DNA of 64,000 nt from Aminiphilus circumscriptus DSM 16581 (GCF_000526375.1 NZ_JAFY01000007.1:372001-436000), one strand, 5' to 3'; positions 1-9,278 are shown, numbered from the stretch's first letter. Notes: generated by a model from the letters alone, not told the origin. Numbers and translations: made by a program.

Positions 1-414
1 CTTTCCGCGAGGGACAAGATCAATCAGGAACTGCAGCAGATCATCGATGAAAGAACCGATCCCTGGGGGATCAAGGTGAGCGCCGTGGAAGTGAAGGAGT
101 TGGAGCTTCCGGAGGGAATGAAACGCGCCATGGCCAGGCAGGCCGAGGCCGAGCGGGAGCGCCGGGCCAAGGTCATCAATGCCGAGGGCGAGTTCCAGGC
201 GGCGGAACGGCTCACCGAGGCGGCGCATCTCATGGAGAAATCTCCGGTGACGCTTCAGCTCCGGTATCTTCAGACGCTTCGGGAGGTTGCGAGCGAGAAG
301 AATTCCACGACCATCTTCCCGCTTCCGATCGACCTGGTGAAACCTTTTCTTGAACGGCATCTTTTTTCGGAAGCGAAGGAGCAGGAGACTCGCGCTTCGG
401 GTGAAGGGCACTAG
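1..414 (+). CDS. SPFH/Band 7 (stomatin-prohibitin-like) protein, C-terminal part
   Basis: The gene runs in from the left edge, so its start and N-terminal membrane anchor are missing. The visible 137 residues read through the end of a Band 7 domain ([18 protein letters not shown]) into a charged, Ala/Glu-rich helical stretch ([20 protein letters not shown]) and a short tail. That order is the hallmark of slipin/stomatin-type SPFH proteins, which oligomerise on the inner membrane. No NfeD-type partner is visible because the upstream side is cut off. The gene stops at TAG 412-414 and is followed by a non-coding stretch before leuS. Family assignment is firm; the exact role is unknown. Confidence 0.85.
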   Translation, partial: LSARDKINQELQQIIDERTDPWGIKVSAVEVKELELPEGMKRAMARQAEAERERRAKVINAEGEFQAAERLTEAAHLMEKSPVTLQLRYLQTLREVASEKNSTTIFPLPIDLVKPFLERHLFSEAKEQETRASGEGH

Positions 415-557
415 GGTAATTCCTGACGCGAGGCGGGCGAGAGGGCGCGTCTGCCTCGATACCCGATGCGTCCCGCCGTGGACGTTGTTTCCGGCGCAGG
501 CGTGAGGAGTCGAGAAGAGCGAGGGACGTGGAGAGAACGAGGCGCGATGGGACGGCT

Positions 558-586
558 TTGCGGTTCTCTCCGCGTCGTGGCATAAT
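558..586 (+). promoter_or_regulatory. Predicted sigma-70 promoter of leuS-holA
   Basis: TTGCGG (558-563) and CATAAT (581-586) are separated by 17 bp. The resulting leader would be about 150 nt. The non-coding interval 415-740 holds this promoter, the hairpin at 707-724 and nothing else that I recognise. Confidence 0.5.
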
Positions 587-706
587 GGTGCGCGTTTGCC
601 GATCGTCGGAGGTGTACCTCGAAAAAAGGTCCGCCTTGAAGCCCGGTTTTTCGGAAGGTGCCCGGGGGATGTGTTGTGCGTCGTTCCGGGTCAGAAGGGA
701 ATTTTC

Positions 707-730
707 CGCCCGCCGAGGCGGGCGAGGAGG
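707..730 (+). promoter_or_regulatory. Hairpin directly abutting the leuS Shine-Dalgarno
   Basis: CGCCCGC (707-713) and GCGGGCG (718-724) form a perfect 7-bp GC stem with a CGAG tetraloop. The stem ends at the first base of the AGGAGG ribosome-binding site (725-730). It could restrict ribosome access. No T-box signature is visible in the leader. The regulatory role is an inference. Confidence 0.4.
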
Positions 731-740
731 TCGCGACAGA

Positions 741-3227
741 ATGGGATACGATTTTCCGACCGTTGAAAAGAAGTGGCAACAGTACTGGGAAGAGAAGGGC
801 GTCTTTCACGTGGAACGGGATCCGGGCAAGCCCAAGTTCTATTGTCTGGAGATGTTCCCCTACCCGAGCGGTGCGCTGCACATGGGGCATCTTCGGAACT
901 ATTCCATCGGGGATCTGTTGGCCCGGTTCCTCTGGATGAAGGGATTCAATGTGCTGCATCCCATGGGATTCGATGCCTTCGGGCTTCCCGCGGAGAATGC
1001 CGCCATCAAGTACGGCGTACACCCCCATCAGTGGACGTGGCAGAATATCGAGCACATGACGGACCAGCTCAAGCGGATGGGCTGCAGCTACGACTGGCGT
1101 CGTCGGGTGGAGAGCTGCAATCCCAACTATTACCGGTGGACGCAGTGGCTTTTCCTCCAGTTCTTCAAGAAGGGGCTCGCCTATCGGAAGCATGCACCGG
1201 TGAACTGGTGTTCCGACTGCAAAACTGTTCTCGCCAACGAACAGGTGATTGACGGAGGGCATTGCTGGCGTTGCCACACGCCGGTGACGAAGCGCGCCCT
1301 CGAGCAGTGGTTCCTGCGCATCACCGACTATGCCCAGGAGTTGCTCGACTCACTTAAAGAGCTTCCCGGGTGGCCTGAGAGAGTACGTGTCATGCAGGAG
1401 AACTGGATCGGCCGATCCGAGGGTGTGCGTCTCGCGTTTTCCGTTCCGGAATTCGGCGAAGAGCTGGAGACGTTTACCACCAGATTCGATACCATCTTCG
1501 GCGTGACCTTTCTTGCCCTGGCGCCGGAGCATCCCCTGGTGGAAAAAATCATCGCGCGCTCTCCTCAAGCGGAGAAATTGCGCTCCTTTGTTCGGGAAGT
1601 CACTGCCGAGAGCGAGATCGACCGGACGGCTGTGGGAGGAGAGAAGAAGGGCATCTTCACGGGGTATTCGGCGGTCAATCCCGTGAACGGCGAAGAGGTG
1701 CCTCTGTACATTGCGAACTATATCCTCATGGAATACGGCACCGGGGCCATCATGGGCGTTCCCGCCCACGACCAGCGCGACTTCGATTTTGCCCGCAAGT
1801 TCGGCATTCCCATTCGCGTCGTCATCGCTCCCGCGGACGGAACGAAGCTTGACGGAAACACCATGCCCAAGGCCTTCGAAGAGCCTGGGATCCAGTGCAA
1901 TTCGGGATTTTTCGACGGAATGCCCTCGCAGGAGGCGATTCCCCGCATGGCTGCCTGGGCGGAGGAGCAGGGATACGGCGTCCGGGAAGTGAACTTCCGT
2001 ATCCGGGACTGGCTCATTTCGCGGCAGCGCTTCTGGGGGGCTCCCATTCCGGTGGTCTACTGCGACGACTGCGGTATCGTTCCCATCCCGGAGGAACAGC
2101 TTCCCGTGGAACTTCCCATGGAGGTGCAGCTTCTCGAAGGAGGACGGAGCCCTCTCCCCGTGACGGATTCCTGGGTGAACACCACCTGTCCGAAATGCGG
2201 CGGTCCCGCCCGGCGCGAGACGGACACCATGGACACCTTCATCTGTTCCTCCTGGTATTTTCTGCGGTACACCTCTCCCTGGACGCAGGAGGCTCCCTTT
2301 CTGAAGGAGGATGCCGCCTACTGGATGAACGTGGATCAGTATATCGGCGGTATCGAGCATGCCTGTCTGCATCTCATTTATGCCCGATTCTTCACCAAGG
2401 TTCTGGCGGACCTCGGGTATATTTCGGTGCGCGAACCTTTTCAGAACCTGCTCACGCAGGGCATGGTCATCAAGGACGGCGCCAAGATGTCCAAGTCCAA
2501 GGGGAACGTAGTCGATCCCGACGAGATCATTTCCCGCTATGGAGCGGACACGGCGCGTCTGTTCATCCTTTTCGCCTCGCCTCCGGAAAGGGATCTCGAC
2601 TGGTCCGATCAGGGAGTGGAAGGAGCGCACCGTTTCCTCAACAGGGTGTGGCGGCTCGTGGAAGAGAGTCTGCCCCTGCTGCGCAATGCCCGGAGGCAGC
2701 GAATCCCCATGTCCGATCTCGAAGAGAGGGAACTGCGGGATCTCAAGCGAATCATCCATCGCACGACCTACCGGGTTTCCAAGGACATCCAGGAGGAAAT
2801 GCAGTTCAATACGGCGGTGGCGCGTATCATGGAGCTGGCAAACGCATTGGGAGCCTTTTCCGCACGGGACGAACGGGGACGCACTCTTTTCCGGGAGGGA
2901 GTGGAGACGCTCCTGACGGTTCTGTCGCCCTTTACGCCCCATTTCTGCGAAGAACTCTGGAGTATGCTGGGCAATACTCCCTGTCTCGCCGAAACGCCCT
3001 GGCCGGAGGCGGATGAAGAGGCACTGGTGGAGGACCAGGTGACGGTGGTGCTCCAGGAAAACGGCAAGCTCCGGGATCGTTTCGAAATTCCCGCGGGACT
3101 CTCCGCGGAGGAGCTTCGGGAAAGAATTCTGGAAACTCCTCAGGCGCAGGAACGGTTCTTGGGCAAGGAGATCCTCAAGGTGATCGTGGTTCCGAACAAG
3201 CTGGTGAACGTGGTGGTGAAAAAATAA
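741..3227 (+). CDS. leuS: Leucine--tRNA ligase
   Basis: Class I aminoacyl-tRNA synthetase that charges tRNA-Leu in the cytoplasm. The 828-residue product has the HMGH form of the HIGH motif (47-50), the KMSKS loop (582-586), the inserted editing domain with the threonine-rich TTRFDTIFGVT and the GTGAIMGVPAHDQRDFDFA segment, and Cys pairs of the zinc-binding inserts (CSDC/CWRC, CDDC, CPKC). I chose ATG 741 because it follows AGGAGG by 10 nt and gives the canonical start MGYDFPTVEKKW; the frame stays open upstream to 528 but that extension does not resemble the family. The stop overlaps the holA start (TAATG), so the two genes are probably translationally coupled. Confidence 0.97.
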   Translation: MGYDFPTVEKKWQQYWEEKGVFHVERDPGKPKFYCLEMFPYPSGALHMGHLRNYSIGDLLARFLWMKGFNVLHPMGFDAFGLPAENAAIKYGVHPHQWTWQNIEHMTDQLKRMGCSYDWRRRVESCNPNYYRWTQWLFLQFFKKGLAYRKHAPVNWCSDCKTVLANEQVIDGGHCWRCHTPVTKRALEQWFLRITDYAQELLDSLKELPGWPERVRVMQENWIGRSEGVRLAFSVPEFGEELETFTTRFDTIFGVTFLALAPEHPLVEKIIARSPQAEKLRSFVREVTAESEIDRTAVGGEKKGIFTGYSAVNPVNGEEVPLYIANYILMEYGTGAIMGVPAHDQRDFDFARKFGIPIRVVIAPADGTKLDGNTMPKAFEEPGIQCNSGFFDGMPSQEAIPRMAAWAEEQGYGVREVNFRIRDWLISRQRFWGAPIPVVYCDDCGIVPIPEEQLPVELPMEVQLLEGGRSPLPVTDSWVNTTCPKCGGPARRETDTMDTFICSSWYFLRYTSPWTQEAPFLKEDAAYWMNVDQYIGGIEHACLHLIYARFFTKVLADLGYISVREPFQNLLTQGMVIKDGAKMSKSKGNVVDPDEIISRYGADTARLFILFASPPERDLDWSDQGVEGAHRFLNRVWRLVEESLPLLRNARRQRIPMSDLEERELRDLKRIIHRTTYRVSKDIQEEMQFNTAVARIMELANALGAFSARDERGRTLFREGVETLLTVLSPFTPHFCEELWSMLGNTPCLAETPWPEADEEALVEDQVTVVLQENGKLRDRFEIPAGLSAEELRERILETPQAQERFLGKEILKVIVVPNKLVNVVVKK

Positions 3228-4153
3228 TGCCCCATCTGTTCGTGGTGAACGCCGCCGGGTCTTCCCAGCGGCGTTTGCTGTCCGAACTCCTTCAAACCTT
3301 CACGGCGAAAGGATACGAAACAGGACGGCGTGTCGAAGCCGATGCGGAGATGTCCTGGCATGATCTTTTCGCCGTCCAGCGGACGAGAACGCTTTTTATG
3401 GTCGCCTCTGTCACCGTTATTGAATCCGCTGAGAACCTCGGGCCTTTTCCGGAGGCACTCGAACGCTTTCTCGAACCGGAAGACGCGGAAACGATCCTTG
3501 TGGCCGTTTACGGTGGTGACTGCAAGAAGTACTTTTCCAAGGGACTTCTTCCCCGTCTTTCCCTGCGGGAGGCGGTGGAACCGCCCCGTTGGGGAGAGGC
3601 GAGGCGCCGTTGGATAGAGAGCATCGCCTCGGAGGAGAAGGTGCGCCTGGGGCGGGAGGCGGGGGTTCTTCTCGGAGAGTGGTTCGAGGATCCGGAGGAA
3701 TTACGGAGCGAGATCAAAAAACTCGGCATCGCCTCCGGAGGTGAGCAGGTGAGCGGCGATCTCGTGAGGGCGCTTTCCGTGGACGAGGGACGCAAGGCAC
3801 TTCTGGATTTTCTCGACGGATTCTGCCGGAAGGATCGACGTGCCGTTCTGGATGCACTTGGAACCCTGCGCAGACGAGACGAGGTGCTCGCTGCGGTAAC
3901 GGCGTTCTACAACAGGGTTCGTGGAGCCATGTATCTGTCGTTGATGAAAGGAACCCTCCATGAGGAAGTGGTGCGGGCGCTCGGATTACGGCCTTACCAG
4001 CGCAAACTCGCCGAAGAGGCGGCCTCGCGTTATACGCCGGAGACGCTGAAACATGTTGTGGCCGAGACAGCCGCCCTCTCCTGCCGGGAGAAATGGGGTC
4101 GGGGTGCCGGATGGAACGACCTGGAACTCATTGTTCTGGGTGCGATGAAGTAA
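3227..4153 (+). CDS. holA: DNA polymerase III subunit delta
   Basis: Clamp-loader delta subunit, which opens the beta sliding clamp. The 308-residue protein is a little short for the family. It lacks a Walker motif, as expected, and its C-terminal helical collar region (FYNRVRGAMYLSLMKG, then LGLRPYQRKLAEEAA) matches HolA. It shares one base with the leuS stop codon. The convergent rpsT downstream supports the call, since holA and rpsT are neighbours in many genomes. Sequence divergence of HolA is high, so this rests on the C-terminal pattern plus context. Confidence 0.82.
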   Translation: MPHLFVVNAAGSSQRRLLSELLQTFTAKGYETGRRVEADAEMSWHDLFAVQRTRTLFMVASVTVIESAENLGPFPEALERFLEPEDAETILVAVYGGDCKKYFSKGLLPRLSLREAVEPPRWGEARRRWIESIASEEKVRLGREAGVLLGEWFEDPEELRSEIKKLGIASGGEQVSGDLVRALSVDEGRKALLDFLDGFCRKDRRAVLDALGTLRRRDEVLAAVTAFYNRVRGAMYLSLMKGTLHEEVVRALGLRPYQRKLAEEAASRYTPETLKHVVAETAALSCREKWGRGAGWNDLELIVLGAMK

Positions 4154-4182
4154 CCCCGGGCGGATGGGGGTGCGATGGCATC

Positions 4183-4211
4183 AAAAAAGGACGTCCCTCG
4201 GAGGGGCGTCC
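4183..4211. terminator. Bidirectional terminator between holA and rpsT
   Basis: A 10-bp GC-rich stem (GGACGTCCCT / AGGGGCGTCC, one G-T pair) with a CGG loop. It has A6 on its left (a U-tract for rpsT on the minus strand) and a T-rich flank on its right for leuS-holA. Confidence 0.8.
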
Positions 4212-4246
4212 TCTGTTTGTGTTTTCCGCAAGCGGTGCAACAAACG

Positions 4247-4519
4247 TTACTTGCCCGTGGCGAGGGATTTGACGAGCTTGGTGAGGTTCGCCTTGCGGCG
4301 GGAAGCGGTATTCTTGTGGAGAACACCCTTGACCACCGCTTTGTCCAGAATGGACTGGGCTTCATTGAGCCTGCTCTGGGCAAGTTCGTCGTTCCCGCTC
4401 TGAACGGCCTCGAGAACGCGCTTTCCCGCAGTCTTGCAACGACTTGTCCAGTAGCGGTTGTAAAGCCGGTTTCGCTCGGCGATACGCACTCGCTTTTCGG
4501 CGGATTTCTTGTTCGGCAA
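4247..4519 (-). CDS. rpsT: 30S ribosomal protein S20
   Basis: Small basic primary 16S rRNA-binding protein of 90 residues, the usual S20 length. It begins PNKKSAEKRVRIAERNR and ends in the typical helical tail NTASRRKANLTKLVKSLA. I assign a TTG start (4519-4517): the Shine-Dalgarno AAGGAGGTG lies 8 nt upstream, and the conserved PNKKSA follows at once. The in-frame ATG 24 nt further up would put the ribosome-binding site inside the coding region. A TTG start is known for rpsT in other bacteria. It is transcribed alone, convergent with holA. Confidence 0.95.
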   Translation of the reverse strand: MPNKKSAEKRVRIAERNRLYNRYWTSRCKTAGKRVLEAVQSGNDELAQSRLNEAQSILDKAVVKGVLHKNTASRRKANLTKLVKSLATGK

Positions 4520-4551
4520 TGCTGTCACCTCCTTCGTCATGAGCAGAGGCC

Positions 4552-4581
4552 ATTCTAACATGCTGAATGCTCCTTGGGCAA
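4552..4581 (-). promoter_or_regulatory. Predicted rpsT promoter
   Basis: On the minus strand TTGCCC (4581-4576) is followed after 18 bp by TAGAAT (4557-4552), with an extended -10 TGT just before it. It lies about 33 nt upstream of the rpsT start. Confidence 0.6.
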
Positions 4582-4696
4582 CTCCCGGAGTGATGTTTTC
4601 CGAAGATGTGCTATGATTATGCGTCCCGCGTCGGATTTTGACGGGGATTTTTTTTCGGACGGGGCGACGGAGAACTGGGTGAGGGGCGTTCATGGG

Positions 4697-6628
4697 ATGA
4701 ACACGGACATGCAGGCGATATTCGGCCCCGAGGGGCCTTTCGCGAAGACCTTTCCCGACTACGAGGTGCGGCCGGGGCAGGAGGACCTCGCAAGGCGGGT
4801 ATGGGATCTCTGTGAAAGCTCCGAGGGCGGCATCCTCGCTGCAGAAGCTCCTACAGGGATAGGCAAGAGTTTTGCTCTTCTCGTTCCGGCTCTGCTCTGG
4901 GCACAGAAAAGAGACGCGCGCATTCTGTTCCTCACGGCGGGAATTCCGCTGCAGGAGCAACTCCGGGACAAGGATCTCCCCTCCCTCTTCCGCGTGCTCG
5001 GTTTTTCTGTTCCTTTCGTGGTGCTCAAGGGGCGGGGCAGATATGTCTGCAGACGACGAGCTTTTGACCTTGGAGGTCCGGAGGGATTCGTCTCTTTCAA
5101 TGGGGACGCCGGTGTTGGAGTGGAGACACTCCTGCACTGGCTTTCGAGGACGGAGACGGGGGAACTGGACGAACTCGGGTTGCCCGGAGGACATCCTCTA
5201 TTTGCGGCGGCGGCGGCACAGCAGAGGGGGTGTCTCGGTGCTCGTTGTCCGGAAAGAGAGCGTTGTTTCGTTCTTCGGGCGTTCCGTCTCGCCCAGGATG
5301 CCCGGCTTGTCATCGCGAATTACCATCTTTTTTTTGCCTACACCATCGGCCTTGGCGTTCCCTTTCCCGTTTCCTTCAATCTGCTCGTCTGTGATGAGGC
5401 GCATCGCATGACCGATTCGGCCCGTTCCGCCGCGAGCCGTACAACGAGCCTCGACGAATGGAGACGTCTTCTCGGAGGACGTGCCGTCACATCGGCGCTT
5501 TTCTCGCTGACACGAAGTGGCCGAAACGGTGAAGCTGTTCTTGGACATCTCGGCACATGCAACAGAGAAATCGAAGTTCTTTTCGGAAGCATTTCCTTTC
5601 GATACGGAGCGGGGAAGACCTTTTTCACCGCCGATCCGCAGCTGGTCCAGGCCGGACGGAAAGTATGTCATGCCGTGACAGCCGTGTTGCGACCGCTTGC
5701 CTTTCTTGACGACATGGAGGGCGACGAAATATCGGAGGAGAGAGCTACCTTGGCTGCCTGGCGGGACGAGCTGAAGGAAGCCCTCGGTGCGCTGTCCTGG
5801 TGTCTCGCCGTCGAAAACTATCCCGAATGGGCCTACTGGTGGGACGGGACATCTTTGCAAAGCGCTCCCACACTCTGTTCCGAGCAGATTCGCGAAGGTG
5901 TGGAACGCTGTGCTCCTCACGCCGTCGTGGTCGCCTCGGCGACGCTTTCCCTGGCGGGGGATCTGCGTTTCTGGAGGCGGGAAACCGGCTTGGAGCCGAC
6001 CGATACGCTCGTTCTCGAATCCCCCTTTCCCTTGCGGGAGCAGATGGAAGTCTGGGTGATCTCAACGGGGATGGCCGTTCCCGACCCTGGTTACGACCAA
6101 AGGGTGGCGGAAATCGTCGAAAAGCTTGTGGAACAGAACGGGGGGAGTACTCTTGTCCTTCTCTCGTCGCTGCGTCTGTTGAGGACGGTTGGAGAGCGGC
6201 TCACCTCCCGAAAGAGGGGATACGACATTTTCCTTCAGGGAAGCCTGCCGAGGGGGGAATTGCTGCGTCGATTCAGGGAAGACCTTGCATCCGTCCTGGT
6301 GGGGAGTGTGTCCTTTCGAGAGGGAATTGACGTTCCTGGTTCCGGTCTCACTCAGGTCATCATCGATCGCATTCCTTTCCCTCATCCGAATGACCCCGTT
6401 GTAGAAGCGCGGAATCGCCTGGAGGGAAATTCCTCGTTTCGGGATGTGACACTTCCCTGGGCAAAGCTGCTCCTCAAGCAGGCCGTGGGACGCCTTATTC
6501 GGACTCGCACGGACAGGGGGAGAGTGGTCATTCTCGACGGTCGAGTGGTGGAAAGGAAGGATTGGAAAATTCTCGACGCGCTTCCCCGGGTGGTCGTTCG
6601 ACCTTTGCGAGTGCGGATTCGCTCTTGA
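4697..6628 (+). CDS. DinG/XPD-type ATP-dependent DNA helicase
   Basis: Superfamily 2 helicase of 643 residues from the chosen start. It shows the Walker A APTGIGKS (about 51-58), the DEAH box (VCDEAHRM), four cysteines (VC, GC, RC, RC around 115-190) in the position of the XPD/DinG iron-sulfur domain, and motif VI (QAVGRLIRTRTDRGRV). It probably unwinds DNA in repair or R-loop removal. The start is uncertain: the frame is open from 4574 and ATGs also occur at 4613 and 4619. I prefer 4697, which has a GAGGGG upstream and begins 15-20 residues before the conserved Q-motif region (VRPGQ). No exonuclease domain is present, unlike Firmicutes DinG. Confidence 0.85.
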   Translation: MNTDMQAIFGPEGPFAKTFPDYEVRPGQEDLARRVWDLCESSEGGILAAEAPTGIGKSFALLVPALLWAQKRDARILFLTAGIPLQEQLRDKDLPSLFRVLGFSVPFVVLKGRGRYVCRRRAFDLGGPEGFVSFNGDAGVGVETLLHWLSRTETGELDELGLPGGHPLFAAAAAQQRGCLGARCPERERCFVLRAFRLAQDARLVIANYHLFFAYTIGLGVPFPVSFNLLVCDEAHRMTDSARSAASRTTSLDEWRRLLGGRAVTSALFSLTRSGRNGEAVLGHLGTCNREIEVLFGSISFRYGAGKTFFTADPQLVQAGRKVCHAVTAVLRPLAFLDDMEGDEISEERATLAAWRDELKEALGALSWCLAVENYPEWAYWWDGTSLQSAPTLCSEQIREGVERCAPHAVVVASATLSLAGDLRFWRRETGLEPTDTLVLESPFPLREQMEVWVISTGMAVPDPGYDQRVAEIVEKLVEQNGGSTLVLLSSLRLLRTVGERLTSRKRGYDIFLQGSLPRGELLRRFREDLASVLVGSVSFREGIDVPGSGLTQVIIDRIPFPHPNDPVVEARNRLEGNSSFRDVTLPWAKLLLKQAVGRLIRTRTDRGRVVILDGRVVERKDWKILDALPRVVVRPLRVRIRS

Positions 6629-6727
6629 TGTATATTCCTTTGCCGAAGCGGTTTTGTAGCGTGTTTCGGTTTGCTTTGGAACGGGGCGAAGGAATTGCGG
6701 TCATGTGCCGAATCTGTGGACTGTCAG

Positions 6728-6756
6728 TTGCTCCGGTGAATCTGGTGTGCTATAGT
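6728..6756 (+). promoter_or_regulatory. Predicted promoter of the rpmH-rnpA-yidD-yidC-jag-lgt operon
   Basis: TTGCTC (6728-6733) and TATAGT (6751-6756) with a 17-bp spacer, 65 bp upstream of rpmH. Confidence 0.65.
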
Positions 6757-6820
6757 AATCCGGCTGTCTGAAGAGAGCGGCTTTTTCCCTTCATCCGCAT
6801 GTGTTCGAGGAGGTGTCCCC

Positions 6821-6955
6821 ATGAAGCGTACATATCAACCGCACAATACCCGGCGCAAGCGGGCCATGGGTTTTCTGGTACGTTCGCGTTCCGCCGCCGG
6901 TCGTCGAATTCTTCGCAACAGAAGGCGCAAGGGCCGCGCACGGTTGGCGGTCTAG
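6821..6955 (+). CDS. rpmH: 50S ribosomal protein L34
   Basis: A 44-residue, very basic protein starting [18 protein letters not shown], which is the L34 signature; 44-46 residues is the normal length. GAGGAGGTG precedes the ATG. It heads the conserved rpmH-rnpA-yidD-yidC-jag cluster often found near the replication origin, though no dnaA or origin is visible in this window. Confidence 0.97.
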   Translation: MKRTYQPHNTRRKRAMGFLVRSRSAAGRRILRNRRRKGRARLAV

Positions 6956-6963
6956 TAAAGGGC

Positions 6964-7392
6964 GTGGCGTTTCCCTTTTCCCGATCGCTTCGCCTGCGAA
7001 GCGGATGGGAGTTCGACCTCGTCTTCCGCACCGGCCGAAAGATCCAGGGAAGGCTGGTGCGGTTGTTCTTTGTGGATGCCCCCGACGGAATAACCCGCGT
7101 GGGCGTCGCCGTGGGCAAACGGCAAGGCGGCGCGGTTTGCCGGAGCAGGGGTAAACGTGTTCTCCGAGAGGCATTTCGTCACCTGCTTCCTCTGACGAAG
7201 GAAGGACTCTGGATTGTGGCGATGCTTCGTCAAAGTGCCCTTGGCGATTCTGCTGCGCGTGTCTACGACGACATGCGACAGGTTTTGTTTGCGGAGGGCT
7301 TGCTGCGAGTCTCCCGAATGCCGGTGGAATGGAAAGTGCTCCGGTTGTCTTCTCGGGACTCTTGCGAAAAGTGTTCCGGAGAACGGCGGTGA
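6964..7392 (+). CDS. rnpA: Ribonuclease P protein component
   Basis: Basic protein subunit of RNase P, which removes 5' leaders from tRNA precursors together with the RNA subunit. The 142-residue product has the core [20 protein letters not shown] and the RNA-binding helix [12 protein letters not shown], equivalent to the RNR motif; the usual Asn is Ser here. I chose GTG 6964, which is 8 nt after the rpmH stop and gives a normal length. The ribosome-binding site is weak, which suggests coupling to rpmH. The gene is followed by yidD after 7 nt. Confidence 0.9.
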   Translation: MAFPFSRSLRLRSGWEFDLVFRTGRKIQGRLVRLFFVDAPDGITRVGVAVGKRQGGAVCRSRGKRVLREAFRHLLPLTKEGLWIVAMLRQSALGDSAARVYDDMRQVLFAEGLLRVSRMPVEWKVLRLSSRDSCEKCSGERR

Positions 7393-7399
7393 TGCGGAG

Positions 7400-7717
7400 A
7401 TGTCCTTCTCTTCGCCGGGCGGAAACCCGCACTCTCGCCGGGACGCGTCGTTTCCGGCGAGGATGGCGGTTCTTCCCATCCTCTTCTATCAGCGGTGTCT
7501 TTCTCCCTTTTTGGGAACGAATTGCCGTTTTTATCCCACCTGTTCCCAGTATATGCTCGAGGCGATCCTCCGGTTCGGCGTTCTGCGCGGAACCGGGCTC
7601 GGCGTGAAACGTCTTTTGCGGTGCGGTCCCTGGAACCCAGGGGGTTTTGATCCCGTTCCCGAGAAAATCCGCGGCGTAAAGACCCGAGCGGACGAGAAAC
7701 GAAAGAAACAGCTTTAA
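7400..7717 (+). CDS. yidD: Membrane protein insertion efficiency factor YidD
   Basis: Small protein (105 residues) with the conserved [20 protein letters not shown] and [13 protein letters not shown] blocks of YidD, which assists YidC-dependent membrane insertion. It lies between rnpA and yidC as in most bacteria. The start is uncertain: ATG 7400 gives a 21-residue leader before the more typical Met22 (ATG 7463), which has only a very close GGCGAGG. The Lys/Arg-rich tail is normal. Confidence 0.9.
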   Translation: MSFSSPGGNPHSRRDASFPARMAVLPILFYQRCLSPFLGTNCRFYPTCSQYMLEAILRFGVLRGTGLGVKRLLRCGPWNPGGFDPVPEKIRGVKTRADEKRKKQL

Positions 7718-7748
7718 AGAAACAGCTTTTCAGAGGCGGTGAACGAAG

Positions 7749-8537
7749 ATGAGTGCACTGTGGAATGCGGGTGGCGCGCTGCTGCTCGGCATCTTGAACT
7801 TCTTCTACAACCTGTTCCATTCCTATGGTATCGCCATCATCCTTTTGACGGTGGTGGTGCGAATTCTGCTGCATCCGCTCTCGCACAAACAACTGGTGAG
7901 TATGCAGAAAATGCAGAAACTCCAGCCCAGGCTCAAAGTACTTCAGGAAAAGTTCGCGGGAGACAAGGAACGACTGAACAAGGAGACCATGGCTCTCTAC
8001 AAGGAGAACAACGTGAATCCCGCGGCGGGTTGTCTTCCCCTCCTCGTGCAGCTCCCGATTCTGATTCTCCTGTTCCGCGTTCTTATGGACTTGAATCTTA
8101 CTGGCTATTCCTTTCTCGGTATCCATCTGGATAAATCCGTGTACGGGGCTCTCGGTTCCGCCCTCGGGATCACGGATCCGGAGGTGGGGCTCATGGCCAT
8201 TGTGAACGCCATCGGAACCAATCCGGGAGGCCTCTCTCAAGTGGGGCTCTATTTGGGGAATGTGCTTCTCATGGCCTTCATTGGCTATATCACGTGGTTC
8301 CAACAGCAGCTCACGGGTGCATCGAATCCGCAGATGGCGTTCATGAACTGGTTCATGCCGCTCTTTCTGGTGTTCATCTGTTTGAGCCTACCCGGCGGTG
8401 TGCTGCTCTACTGGGCGGTTTCCTCACTCATCGGTGTTGCGCAGCAGTGGTGGGTCCACAGGAGAACCGACATTGAGATGCAGGAGAAACCCGCGCTGTT
8501 CAAGGAGAAACCACCTGTCAAAGTAAAAGGCGAGTAA
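7749..8537 (+). CDS. yidC: YidC/Oxa1 family membrane protein insertase
   Basis: Inserts and folds proteins in the inner membrane, alone or with SecYEG. The 262-residue protein is the short form without the large periplasmic P1 domain of Proteobacteria. It has about five membrane segments, the conserved TVVVRILLHPL with the functional Arg, the cytoplasmic coiled hairpin (MQKMQKLQPRLKVLQEKF) and the NPAAGCLPLLVQLPILILLF segment. No lipobox is seen at the N terminus. It follows yidD by 31 nt and precedes jag. Confidence 0.96.
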   Translation: MSALWNAGGALLLGILNFFYNLFHSYGIAIILLTVVVRILLHPLSHKQLVSMQKMQKLQPRLKVLQEKFAGDKERLNKETMALYKENNVNPAAGCLPLLVQLPILILLFRVLMDLNLTGYSFLGIHLDKSVYGALGSALGITDPEVGLMAIVNAIGTNPGGLSQVGLYLGNVLLMAFIGYITWFQQQLTGASNPQMAFMNWFMPLFLVFICLSLPGGVLLYWAVSSLIGVAQQWWVHRRTDIEMQEKPALFKEKPPVKVKGE

Positions 8538-8609
8538 GGGAAAGTCCGTGTCCCCGTGTCCGGGAGGAGGAGTTTCCTCCCGAAGGGGTGTGGGGAAGGA
8601 GGTTCGCTC

Positions 8610-9272
8610 GTGACGGAACGAGAGTCCTTGGTGCTTGAAGCGGCTTCTCCGGAGGAAGCGCTGGAGGCTGCCGCGGCGAAATGGTATTTGGAACCCGAAG
8701 ATCTTCATGTGGAATTGGTGGACGAGGAAAAACGCTTTTTCGGACTCCTGGGAAAAAGGACGACCTACAAAGTGGTTCCGGCTTTTGACCGTTCCTTTTT
8801 CCTGGCTCGAAACACTCTGAGGAAACTGCTGGCGAAGATGGGACTCGATCTCGAAGCGACATTGCGCGAGGATGGCGTTATGGATCTCGCCGGTCCCGAC
8901 AAGGATTTGCTCCTTGCCTCGAATGAGACGATGCGCTCCCTCGAGTACGTGCTCAATCTCATGCTCCGTGAAGAACTCCAGGGGCAGTGGATCAAACTCG
9001 ACAGTGAGGGGTACCGGGAGCGAAGACAGCAGGCGCTCGCCGCCCTTGCTCTTGCCGCGGCGGAAGATGCCCTTTCCCGTCGACGGCCCGTTTCCCTCGA
9101 GCCCATGACGAGTTGGGAGCGGCGTCTCATTCATGTGGAATTGAAGGACCGTACGGACGTGGAGACCCGATCCGTGGGAGAAGAGCCTCTGCGGCGGGTC
9201 GTGATTTGGCCCAAAAAGAGCGCCGCCGCGGCGCGCGGAACGGTGACGTACCGTTTCCGTAACAGAAAATAG
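8610..9272 (+). CDS. jag: RNA-binding protein Jag/KhpB
   Basis: A 220-residue protein in the Jag/EloR/KhpB layout: a Jag-N domain (about 1-50, including EKRFFGLLGKR), a KH-like middle, and a C-terminal R3H domain (about 150-200) containing SWERRLIHVELKDRTDVET. Family members bind RNA and influence cell elongation in Gram-positive bacteria. GTG 8610 is chosen because AAGGAGG lies 8 nt upstream; the open frame back to 8556 has no such signal. Position after yidC is conserved; mnmE, often next, is replaced by lgt here. Confidence 0.92.
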   Translation: MTERESLVLEAASPEEALEAAAAKWYLEPEDLHVELVDEEKRFFGLLGKRTTYKVVPAFDRSFFLARNTLRKLLAKMGLDLEATLREDGVMDLAGPDKDLLLASNETMRSLEYVLNLMLREELQGQWIKLDSEGYRERRQQALAALALAAAEDALSRRRPVSLEPMTSWERRLIHVELKDRTDVETRSVGEEPLRRVVIWPKKSAAAARGTVTYRFRNRK

Positions 9273-9278
9273 GAACGC

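Noticed and set aside
590-740. T-box riboswitch in the leuS leader
   Set aside because: No T-box sequence or specifier-loop arrangement can be seen; only the hairpin next to the ribosome-binding site stands out.
1350-2942. Long minus-strand open frame inside leuS
   Set aside because: It mirrors the codon positions of a certain essential gene and has no domain, start signal or promoter; it arises from high G+C.
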